Origin: Clostridium homopropionicum DSM 5847
GTDB taxonomy: Bacteria > Bacillota > Clostridia > Clostridiales > Clostridiaceae
Reading direction: 5' to 3'
Length of the DNA stretch: 64,000 nucleotides
NCBI RefSeq assembly: GCF_001263795.1
Contig: NZ_LHUR01000023.1
Span: 1 to 64,000 of the forward strand
Notes under the pieces: generated by a model
What the model was told of the DNA's origin: nothing
What the model saw: the letters and a program-made list of their open reading frames with translations, nothing else
Database searches by the model: none
Shown here: piece by piece, positions 26,650 to 33,836 of the stretch
Numbering within the stretch: position 1 is the first letter of the stretch
Layout: every line of letters starts with the position of its first letter
Translations under genes and position numbers: made by a program

Positions 26650-27216
26650 CTATATGCCCAAATATTTTTTCCAACCATTTCTTTCAAATCTTATAAAGGC
26701 CTTTCCATATTGGTCTTCAAAGGTATCTCTAGTTGGACGAGTCAACTTATCATTAATTTGATTAAAAATATCTTCTGCCTCACTTTTTGTAATCTCGCCA
26801 AAATACACACATAAAGCCAAAATATTATTGTGCGTAAGGGTAATGAATTCGTCTAACCACTTAAATTCAGTATAATTATCTGATATTATTATTGGAATTC
26901 TCAACGCCTGAGCATATCCTGCACATTCACTTTCTCCTGGACCGATTACCTTTTTCTTATCTTCAATAATACCTCTTGCAAGTATATTTACAGATATATC
27001 TTTCTTCCTATCTACTACCTTAAATATGCTCCCATCTTTATGAATGGCTTGATTAATTACACCATAACACTTGCCTGCATTTTTCTTTATTTCAATATCA
27101 TACACAAATTGTGGAATGATGATTTCCTCAAATAAAAGTTCTAAAACATCCAATCTGTTAACTCTGGCTAAATTAATTAAAATATCTGCATCAGAAATGG
27201 CTCCTACGTACCTCAT
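26650..27216 (-). CDS. PIN-domain-like protein
   Basis: A 188-aa protein that begins SDADILINLARVNRL, with Asp and an alpha/beta layout as in PIN RNases. IIIPQFVYDIEI gives the second strand, and GPGESECAGYAQAL with IIISDN gives the central Glu and terminal Asp of the four-acid PIN site. It is the last gene of an operon, 2 bp after the ImmA/IrrE gene. PIN proteins in such positions are usually toxin RNases, so the module may be a toxin-antitoxin or abortive-infection unit. Confidence 0.7.
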   Translation of the reverse strand: MRYVGAISDADILINLARVNRLDVLELLFEEIIIPQFVYDIEIKKNAGKCYGVINQAIHKDGSIFKVVDRKKDISVNILARGIIEDKKKVIGPGESECAGYAQALRIPIIISDNYTEFKWLDEFITLTHNNILALCVYFGEITKSEAEDIFNQINDKLTRPTRDTFEDQYGKAFIRFERNGWKKYLGI

Positions 27217-27217
27217 T

Positions 27218-28027
27218 CTAATAATCCTCTTCTAGGGGATACTCATATCCGAATTGCCCTGGAGTCAGTCCGATAAATTCAAGACTATTTTTCATGTTCT
27301 TATATGAAATATTCCCTCTTTCGTAATTACTCTTTACAAATTCTATATATTCTGTAGGTACATACGTTTCTTTTGATGGAATTATCAGTTCAATGCTATA
27401 GCCTTCCCGCTTGGTTAGAGATTGGAGTTGCTCCATGTTTTCCAGTGAGCAGATATCTACAAGTTCCTCATATTTGTTAATAGAGCATAAATCAAGTTGG
27501 ATAAGTCTTTTTAACATAGCCTTATAACTTACTTTAAAATAATTGTGCATTCTAACGATATGCCTTGGTAAAATACTGCCCTTATCCACATTAACAATTT
27601 TATAAAATACTTCTTTTACATAGTCTTCAGGCATTAAAAATTCAGAAGCAAATACATTTGCTTTCATATCTTCTGCTTTATGCTTTTCATCATCTAAAAG
27701 AATCTTTTCTTTTTTCAGGATGTCAGCATTATAAATAAGATGATATAATTCATGGGCACCAGTATAACGTTCATGTCCCAAAGTAAAATTACTATTTAAA
27801 TAGACAATAAACTGTTCCTCAAAATAAGTGCTAAACCCTGATAATTCATCTGTATCCAATGGCTTTCTTATCAAAAATGCAGCCTCCGATAAAATGTCAA
27901 ATATATCAGAAAGCCCTTTTCTAGCGAACTTTATTCTCGTTTCTTCTGCTAAGTCTTTAATTTGCAGTCTGAAAGATTCTTCTGGGAGATTCAAATTATT
28001 CTTTGGCAATCTTAACACTCCTCCCAT
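27218..28027 (-). CDS. ImmA/IrrE-type metallopeptidase
   Basis: A 269-aa protein with the zinc-protease motif TGAHELYHLIYN (HExxH, about residue 93), followed by FASEFLMPEDYV, the second conserved block of the ImmA/IrrE family. ImmA-type proteases cleave an XRE repressor to switch on a mobile element. Here the XRE regulator is encoded directly upstream with a 16-bp overlap. The likely role is relief of repression, and so release of the downstream PIN protein, on a stress signal. Confidence 0.8.
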   Translation of the reverse strand: MGGVLRLPKNNLNLPEESFRLQIKDLAEETRIKFARKGLSDIFDILSEAAFLIRKPLDTDELSGFSTYFEEQFIVYLNSNFTLGHERYTGAHELYHLIYNADILKKEKILLDDEKHKAEDMKANVFASEFLMPEDYVKEVFYKIVNVDKGSILPRHIVRMHNYFKVSYKAMLKRLIQLDLCSINKYEELVDICSLENMEQLQSLTKREGYSIELIIPSKETYVPTEYIEFVKSNYERGNISYKNMKNSLEFIGLTPGQFGYEYPLEEDY

Positions 28028-28401
28028 AGTGGCTTTCTCTCTTGTGGTTTAAACTCCCCAGCATATATTTTCTTTTGATAAATAAACACCTTTACCATAT
28101 CCTGAAGTTTTTCTACTTCTTTAATCGTTTTCTCTGAAAAATTTTTCTTCCTGAATAATGTAACTAAATCATCATCTTCATCATCTTCAAATAGGATGTT
28201 TATATCTATATTCAGAACTTTGCATAGAGCATTTAACTCCACAGCCGATACAGTCCTGTTGCCGTTTTCTATTTTGCTTAATGTTTCTCTGCTCATATTA
28301 ACATCTCTTTCAACAAGTCGTTCTACTACTTCAATCTGACTTAATCCCCTTGCTTCTCTAATAGCCTTTATTTTTAATCCAATAGGAATTTCCTTTGCCA
28401 T
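28012..28401 (-). CDS. XRE-family repressor
   Basis: A 129-aa protein with an N-terminal helix-turn-helix (IGLKIKAIREARGLSQIEVV through MSRETLSKIENGNRTVS, about 6-50) and an acidic, helical C-terminus (EDDEDDDLVTLF). AAGGAGGG precedes the start. It leads the three-gene operon with ImmA/IrrE and PIN. It probably represses its own promoter in 28402-28550, where TTGTTTGTCA and ATTGTTTG-like half sites occur. Confidence 0.85.
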   Translation of the reverse strand: MAKEIPIGLKIKAIREARGLSQIEVVERLVERDVNMSRETLSKIENGNRTVSAVELNALCKVLNIDINILFEDDEDDDLVTLFRKKNFSEKTIKEVEKLQDMVKVFIYQKKIYAGEFKPQERKPLWEEC

Positions 28402-28548
28402 CTTTAAACCCTCCTTTGTAATATTATATTACATTATTGTTTGTCATGTGTCAATATTATATCCACCCATGTAACATTTTATTACTACAATATTGAGTTA
28501 TATGCCATGAATTATTTTATTAATTTTAAAACTTTTATCTCAAATAAT

Positions 28549-28577
28549 TTGATTTCTCGTGTACCTATGGCTATAAT
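28549..28577 (+). promoter_or_regulatory. Promoter of 28607-28903
   Basis: TTGATT and TATAAT are separated by 17 bp. The CTATGGCTATAAT block recurs in the promoter of the DnaG-type primase gene (46312-46317), suggesting a shared regulator or a common origin. Confidence 0.65.
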
Positions 28578-28606
28578 GCTTCAAATTTCGTGAAGGAGTG
28601 GTCATT

Positions 28607-28903
28607 ATGATAAATCTAGAAGTTTTGAGATTGGAACTAAATTACCTGCAACAGGTTGTGAATAGAACATTAGGAAATATGGATGCGTGGAAATTAGGTA
28701 AAGCAATCACAGTATTAGTCACTTGTTTTCTTAATCCTACTACTTATGATTCCTTATCCCTATCCCATCTCCAAGCAGTTGAGCAGTATCTAAATCAAAT
28801 TCAGCAGGAAGTAGAACCTTGTGAGTACAAACTTCTGCTGAACAATATTCCTACTATAAGGAATTTTTTAGAGAAAATAAAATTTGAGATATCCAAATGC
28901 TAA
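28607..28903 (+). CDS. Hypothetical helical protein
   Basis: A 98-aa protein. The start at 28607 (MINLEVLRLE) follows GGAG and fits the promoter; the frame opens at 28598. It is leucine-rich, mainly helical and without a recognised family. Its own promoter and terminator make it a single-gene unit. Confidence 0.6.
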   Translation: MINLEVLRLELNYLQQVVNRTLGNMDAWKLGKAITVLVTCFLNPTTYDSLSLSHLQAVEQYLNQIQQEVEPCEYKLLLNNIPTIRNFLEKIKFEISKC

Positions 28904-28909
28904 TAAAAT

Positions 28910-28950
28910 AAGGCTTTGTAGGATATACACCTTATCCCCAAAGCCTTTTC
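28910..28950 (+). terminator. Terminator of 28607-28903
   Basis: AAGGCTTTG and CAAAGCCTT form a 9-bp stem followed by TTCTTTT. Confidence 0.75.
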
Positions 28951-28966
28951 TTTTGTCCTAATTTTC

Positions 28967-29233
28967 CTATTTCCCTTGTCCCTTTTTTATAAATTCGTAT
29001 AAACCCGTATTATCCATCTTTTCAAAAGCGATAGCCTTTTCAATATTAGTTAAAACTACCTGTTTGCTCTTGATTTCACCAATCAAAGTATACCGAAAGT
29101 CATCATTGTATGCAATAATAAAATCCTCTATTCCTTTATCTATTTCCATAGACTGTAACTGTTTCAGGATGCTATCTCTATTTAATTCATATTTATCAAC
29201 CAATTCGGCACATTCAATTATTACCTTATTCAT
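28967..29233 (-). CDS. Hypothetical small protein
   Basis: An 88-aa protein. The start at 29233 (MNKVIIECAE) is chosen because AAGGAGAT lies 6 nt upstream; the frame opens at 29257. Mixed helix and strand, acidic. No family recognised. Confidence 0.55.
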   Translation of the reverse strand: MNKVIIECAELVDKYELNRDSILKQLQSMEIDKGIEDFIIAYNDDFRYTLIGEIKSKQVVLTNIEKAIAFEKMDNTGLYEFIKKGQGK

Positions 29234-29375
29234 ATTACCATATCTCCTTTTCCACATATTACATATCTTATTATATTATATGAAATTACTATCTCTAAAT
29301 CAAATTAGAATAAATCTTTGTGATTTCCTCTATAACTATACTTAACCCTTATTCCTTCTACTCCTTAATATACTG

Positions 29376-30107
29376 TTAAACAGATGCAATATCAAGCACC
29401 CCATTCTTACACCTATAAACCTTGTCTGAAACCTTATTCGGGTCATTATCTATCATAATCAGTGATTCTATAATTTTTATATATTCATGACGCAATTTGA
29501 CTACGATTAGTGTAGTTGATGAAGGAATTGCAAAGAGATACTCCTGCCCTACTTTCTTATATATTTGCTTCTGTAATGTAGTACTTAGTAATAAAGTGGA
29601 ATTATAATCTGTAGAATACTTAAGGCAGAATATATCAAGCATCTTATCCAGTTTAACTAAAGGGTTTGTTATCTTATTTAAGTTTTCCCATGCCCTCTTT
29701 CTCACCTTTTCAAAATCTACATCATCGCTATTTAATACAAATCTGAACACTTCCCCTGCATCTGTAACATAAAGTGTATCTATATCTGCAAAGGCCTGTT
29801 CTCTGTAAAATTGAATATTATTTTCTCTTTGTCTAAAATCCCTGCTTTTAAGCATAGGATAAACATTCTTATAATCAATTTTAAATTTATATTGGCTCAA
29901 AATATCATTAAAAATTCTACTATATGATTTTAAAGTTTCCCTATAATCCTTTCTTGACTGATACTCCTTGTACATAGTATTGAATGGTATAGACATGCTC
30001 GTAGGACCAAACTTTACTACTAGATGGTTGCCCTCCATAATGACTTCAGAAAAACGTTTATTTAAATCCGTGATTATCTTATTAGAAAAATCAGTAAATG
30101 AAAGCAT
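29376..30107 (-). CDS. DUF1444-like protein
   Basis: A 243-aa protein starting at 30107 (MLSFTDFSNK) after AGGAGG. The pattern of an N-terminal alpha/beta unit (LVVKFGPTSMSIPF), YPMLKSRDF in the middle and, at the end, KKVGQEYLFAIPSSTTLIVV resembles the DUF1444/YtpQ family, whose function is unknown. The match is by eye and only moderate. It is a single gene between hairpin repeats. Confidence 0.5.
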   Translation of the reverse strand: MLSFTDFSNKIITDLNKRFSEVIMEGNHLVVKFGPTSMSIPFNTMYKEYQSRKDYRETLKSYSRIFNDILSQYKFKIDYKNVYPMLKSRDFRQRENNIQFYREQAFADIDTLYVTDAGEVFRFVLNSDDVDFEKVRKRAWENLNKITNPLVKLDKMLDIFCLKYSTDYNSTLLLSTTLQKQIYKKVGQEYLFAIPSSTTLIVVKLRHEYIKIIESLIMIDNDPNKVSDKVYRCKNGVLDIASV

Positions 30108-30140
30108 TGCATACCTCCTAAACAATTATTTGAAATACAA

Positions 30141-30209
30141 AAAAAGCATACTCCCTCACGTTTTATTCCAGCATATGCTGGCCGTATAAGAGAATATGCT
30201 CTCCTTCTG
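30141..30209. repeat. Dispersed ~65-bp hairpin repeat, copy B
   Basis: AAAGCATACTCCC ... CCAGCATATGCTGG ... GAGAATATGCTCTCC matches copy A at 26468. An inner palindrome CCAGCATATGCTGG is perfect. It lies upstream of 29376-30107, in the gene-free stretch 30126-30432, whose remainder is pyrimidine-rich with no gene. Confidence 0.55.
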
Positions 30210-30432
30210 TATACCTATATTTTACGTTATATCATTAGTTAGTGCAACGTATTTATTTTAGATTTAAATATTGTTTCTGTCCCCTTTTACCCTTTATTCT
30301 TTGAACCTTATTCCTTATGATAATATATGCTCTTTTACAGAAACCAAGATTCTTGATTCCAGACCAAGGTTCTATTACTATAAATGCTTAATGTCTATTA
30401 TCAATGAATCCTAAATACGATAAAATAACCTT

Positions 30433-30900
30433 CTACTGTTCTAACTTATCTTTGAATCGTATTGCATTTGCAGGGCTGGTAGACGGTAGTCTATAAAATA
30501 ATAAACCTTCTTTAAAACACATTTTCCCTATTACCAACTTTATAAATAATTCCTCTGCTTTACTCCCATTAAAAAATACTGTTTTTATGCCAGGATACTG
30601 GTTGAAAAAGGTTTCAAAATCATTAGAAACAGGATTAATTATTTTTGAATCACTACTTCCTTCTCTATCACAACTTTTCAACACATCCCAAATAGCAATG
30701 TGTTGGTTCAATAAGAATGTCTTCCTATTCTCATAATCTTCTTCAACTTCTTTATTAAAAAGCCCATATATTATCTTCCAAAACTGATTTCGCTTATTTC
30801 CATAATATCGTTGTTTTTCAAGGGACATTACACTAGGCATAGTCCCCAAAATTAGTATTTTACAATTTTTATCAATAATTGGTTCAAAAGATGTAGTCAT
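30433..30900 (-). CDS. Uracil-DNA glycosylase superfamily, deoxyinosine glycosylase-like
   Basis: A 155-aa protein with ILILGTMPS at the N-terminus, YYGNKRNQFWKI (about 32-43) and the C-terminal LPSTSPANA. This set is typical of the family 6 (HDG-type) DNA-deoxyinosine glycosylases, in which GTMPS and the Asn of RNQFW line the active site and SPAN holds DNA. It removes hypoxanthine from DNA, or could act on modified phage bases. RBS GAGAGGAG. Confidence 0.8.
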   Translation of the reverse strand: MTTSFEPIIDKNCKILILGTMPSVMSLEKQRYYGNKRNQFWKIIYGLFNKEVEEDYENRKTFLLNQHIAIWDVLKSCDREGSSDSKIINPVSNDFETFFNQYPGIKTVFFNGSKAEELFIKLVIGKMCFKEGLLFYRLPSTSPANAIRFKDKLEQ

Positions 30901-30929
30901 TTTTCTCCTCTCAAATCAAATACTATAAT

Positions 30930-31511
30930 TTATTCTGTAGGTTCTATAATTTCTAATTTAAAATTCCATCCTTCGCAGGACATCATCATTCTACCGATTT
31001 CTTCTAGGCTATATTCCTGTCCATCAATAATAAATTTTGGTGTTCTATCGTCGTATCTATCATCCCATTCAATACGCCCTTCTACTAGATTGTCTTTAAA
31101 AGAGATAAGTTCATGTCCTTGGAATACTTCTCTTTTTATGAACTTTTGTGATAATCCTTTCCTTATCTTTTTATAAAGCCTTCTCAAGGCATCATTTGAA
31201 TCTTCTTCAAAATCCTGATGTACCTCAAAGGAATACCCTATTTTATCTACTCCTGTAAACTCTACTGCCTTCCAACAAATACCTGTTGGATGAATCTTCT
31301 TTCCTACTTGAAAGTAGTGGTCTATACCATCACAATCTTTAAAGGTTGCTTCTTTTTCAAAATCCTTATAGTCTTCGACTCCAAGCATATCTGCCGTATA
31401 CCTATTGTAGCAATCTTCGCATATCAATTGAGATGGCTCATCTTCTTTTATAGTTAAAACTACCATGCCATACCCGCTAGAGTCTTTGCCGCACCACTGA
31501 CACCTTTCCAT
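30930..31511 (-). CDS. Zinc-ribbon hypothetical protein
   Basis: A 193-aa protein with CQWCGKDS at residue 4 and LICEDCYNRY at about 30, a two-CxxC zinc ribbon. The rest (QVGKKIHPTGICWKAVEF) is an unfamiliar beta-rich domain. AAGGAGAAGG lies upstream. It precedes the glycosylase gene by 29 bp on the same strand and may be coexpressed with it. Confidence 0.6.
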   Translation of the reverse strand: MERCQWCGKDSSGYGMVVLTIKEDEPSQLICEDCYNRYTADMLGVEDYKDFEKEATFKDCDGIDHYFQVGKKIHPTGICWKAVEFTGVDKIGYSFEVHQDFEEDSNDALRRLYKKIRKGLSQKFIKREVFQGHELISFKDNLVEGRIEWDDRYDDRTPKFIIDGQEYSLEEIGRMMMSCEGWNFKLEIIEPTE

Positions 31512-31537
31512 AGACCTTCTCCTTAGTTATTAATTAT

Positions 31538-32505
31538 TTAGTCCTTTAATTTAAAAACTGCAATATAATCGCTTTTAAATCTTTCTTTGTCTTTTTCAGA
31601 AACCTTCATAAAACATTTATCTTTACCTTTTTCATAAGAAACGTGAGGACTTAAAAATGAATCATTTTGTCTTGAATAATGTACTAAACGGTTGCTTATA
31701 TAATTTAAAGGTGAATATCCTTTCTTGCTCTCAGTATTCATAAAGGCTGAATCTAATCGTTCCAGCAAATCTTTCTCATTATCTTTTATATAATCATAGA
31801 AGTCCAGAACTGTAAATTTATTTAGTCCCATTTTATTTATTACTAATTCTATTTCTTCATTTAAAATTTGTATTTTAACATCCTTATTCCCGTTTTTTTT
31901 ATACATAAATGCTTCATATCTTTTAAATAAATTACCTTCAATTATCTTTCTATCACTTCCATAAGCCCAATAATCTATGCTGCTGATTTCCCACGGATAA
32001 TACTCATTCCTTCTTTTTAAATGGTCTAAAACAGTATCCCCTAAATCTACCTTGTCTTTTCAATAGAAACAAATGCAATCGGGATATCTTTACTTATGGC
32101 ATATTGTTTTACATCATGCCAATTATGCTTATACTTGTTTCCACCATTTGTATAATTAAGCATAACTAATAGTCCAAAACTAATCCCGTCATAATCTTCT
32201 GTATTCCCAATATAAGAGGCAATTGAATCTATCTTCTCCAAATATTTAGATACTAACGTTTCAACCTCAACTACTATAAATGGTTTATCACCTTTGCATA
32301 ATAGGATATCTGCATTCTTTTGTCCTTTTCTTCCCTTACCTACAAAAGGTGAAGGGGCACCATCCAACACAGAATGGTCAGAGGACTTTTTAATCCATTC
32401 GCTTGACAAAAATCCAATAATAGAACTATGGGAATTGCCGTACATACTAGTGATAATATCCCAATTAAATTCCTTAATAATGTTTTCTATAAAAAAAGAA
32501 TTCAT
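31538..32505 (-). pseudogene. Frameshifted nuclease-like gene
   Basis: Frame one (32505-32047, 152 aa) has NADILLCKGDKPFIVVEVET, a PD-(D/E)XK-like D ... ExE core, and stops after FVSIEKTR. A second frame is open across that stop, from just after a TGA near 32060 down to 31538, and gives DTVLDHLKRRNEYYPWEISS and on to a methionine at 31906 without any start codon. One base gained or lost near GAAAAGAC (about 32,055) would join them into a protein of some 320 residues. It is either a broken gene or, less likely, a programmed shift. Confidence 0.6.
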
Positions 32506-32546
32506 ATATTATCATCCTTGTCCTTATTATATTTAGTAATAACCAT

Positions 32547-33170
32547 TTACTTCATGGCTTCTTCTATATGATAAAGTATTTTACTCAATAAATAGTCTGC
32601 TGTGATACCTTTTTCTATGTAGTCTGGCTCCGTTGCAATTGTTATGATTTTAGCCTGACGAATCAAATGATAAAAGACTTCTTTCTTATTGGGATTGATA
32701 GACTTGGCGGTTCGAAAAAAATCTAAATCAATATCTAATATGTAATTTGGGTGATAATCTACAGGAATCTCATTAAGACAAATAGATAAATCATCATCTT
32801 CAATACAATTATCCGATAGAATTCGTTCATAGTTATTATCCTGAGCCATTCCCAAATACTTATTATAAAAGTCTTTAGGTATATAGTAAATTTTATCATT
32901 TTCAGGGTCGTATTTATCATCAACACATTCAAAACTTATAACAAAAGCCTTCGATATAATACCTTTTTTCGTAGCAAAATCAATATGTTCATCATTGTTT
33001 AATTTCTTTATAAATGATAAATCATCGATATTAGAATCCTGAAGCATATCAATAGCCATTTGATTGGCTTTATCAAAGTCATAAGTATGTCCTGTATTTT
33101 CACATTTGTCACAGCAATAATATCTAAATGCTAGTAAAGTATCTGTATGCTGGTCCAGTGTAATAAGCAC
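32547..33170 (-). CDS. UPF0489-family protein (start unclear)
   Basis: A 207-aa frame from a GTG at 33170, containing ITLDQHTDT and YILDIDLDFF, the metal-type Asp blocks of the UPF0489 family (arginase-like fold, function unknown). The family's N-terminal VFIEEQHQ segment lies upstream in the same open frame, with no ATG. GAGAGGGGG at about 33,280 suggests a start at an ATT or ATA near 33,272-33,278. The full protein would then be about 241 aa and begin right after the upstream gene. Confidence 0.7.
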   Translation of the reverse strand: MLITLDQHTDTLLAFRYYCCDKCENTGHTYDFDKANQMAIDMLQDSNIDDLSFIKKLNNDEHIDFATKKGIISKAFVISFECVDDKYDPENDKIYYIPKDFYNKYLGMAQDNNYERILSDNCIEDDDLSICLNEIPVDYHPNYILDIDLDFFRTAKSINPNKKEVFYHLIRQAKIITIATEPDYIEKGITADYLLSKILYHIEEAMK

Positions 33171-33285
33171 TGGCGGAAATAGTTCCCTCTTATAATAATC
33201 TATCCAATGCTTTAAAACATACTGATGTTGCTCTTCTATAAATACTTTTTTACCTTTTATATTTTTATATATAATAATCCCCCTC

Positions 33286-33780
33286 TCATTGATAAATTCT
33301 AGTAATAATAATCTTCTTTATATTTTCAAGAAGAATTTCATCTGGGCACCACACTTCCGTATATGGTATATAAACTTCCCTATAACCTACTTCAGTTCTT
33401 GCTGCACCATTTTCAATGAGATTGCAATATAATTCTTTCTTCAAAATCAAGTAAACAACTTTGTTTTGAAATTGAGTTGGATGTAAAAAATAATATTTAT
33501 CCAAAGTATCATAAATAATATCTTCTTCTTTATTCCTTAGGTCAAATAAACAAATATAGCCTCTTTTCCTTCCATAACTATTCTCAGATTGTGAGTATGA
33601 GTACTTAAATTTTTTATCAGCATTTGAAATCACTTTACCATCTTTTAATATCTGACAAAGATTTTCTACAGAGGTAACATGGAAAACCTCATTTTTAAGT
33701 AACGGTAAAATGTCAGATTCAAGGCGTGAACTATGAATATCGATATATGTAATCTTTTTTGATATTTTACATCTTTCCAT
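33286..33780 (-). CDS. Hypothetical protein, possible ADP-ribosyltransferase-like fold
   Basis: A 164-aa protein; start at 33780 (MERCKISKK) after AGGGG, or a GTG six bases up. FHVTSVENLCQILKDGKVIS at about 34-53 resembles the opening of ART/DarT-like folds, in which a His-x-Thr motif is followed by an Asn-Leu helix. The later catalytic residues cannot be assigned. It is paired with the UPF0489 gene downstream. Confidence 0.5.
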   Translation of the reverse strand: MERCKISKKITYIDIHSSRLESDILPLLKNEVFHVTSVENLCQILKDGKVISNADKKFKYSYSQSENSYGRKRGYICLFDLRNKEEDIIYDTLDKYYFLHPTQFQNKVVYLILKKELYCNLIENGAARTEVGYREVYIPYTEVWCPDEILLENIKKIIITRIYQ

Positions 33781-33836
33781 AGCCACGCCCCTATCTATTA
33801 AAGTAATTTTGTACGGTTTTTCCTCAATATAATTAA

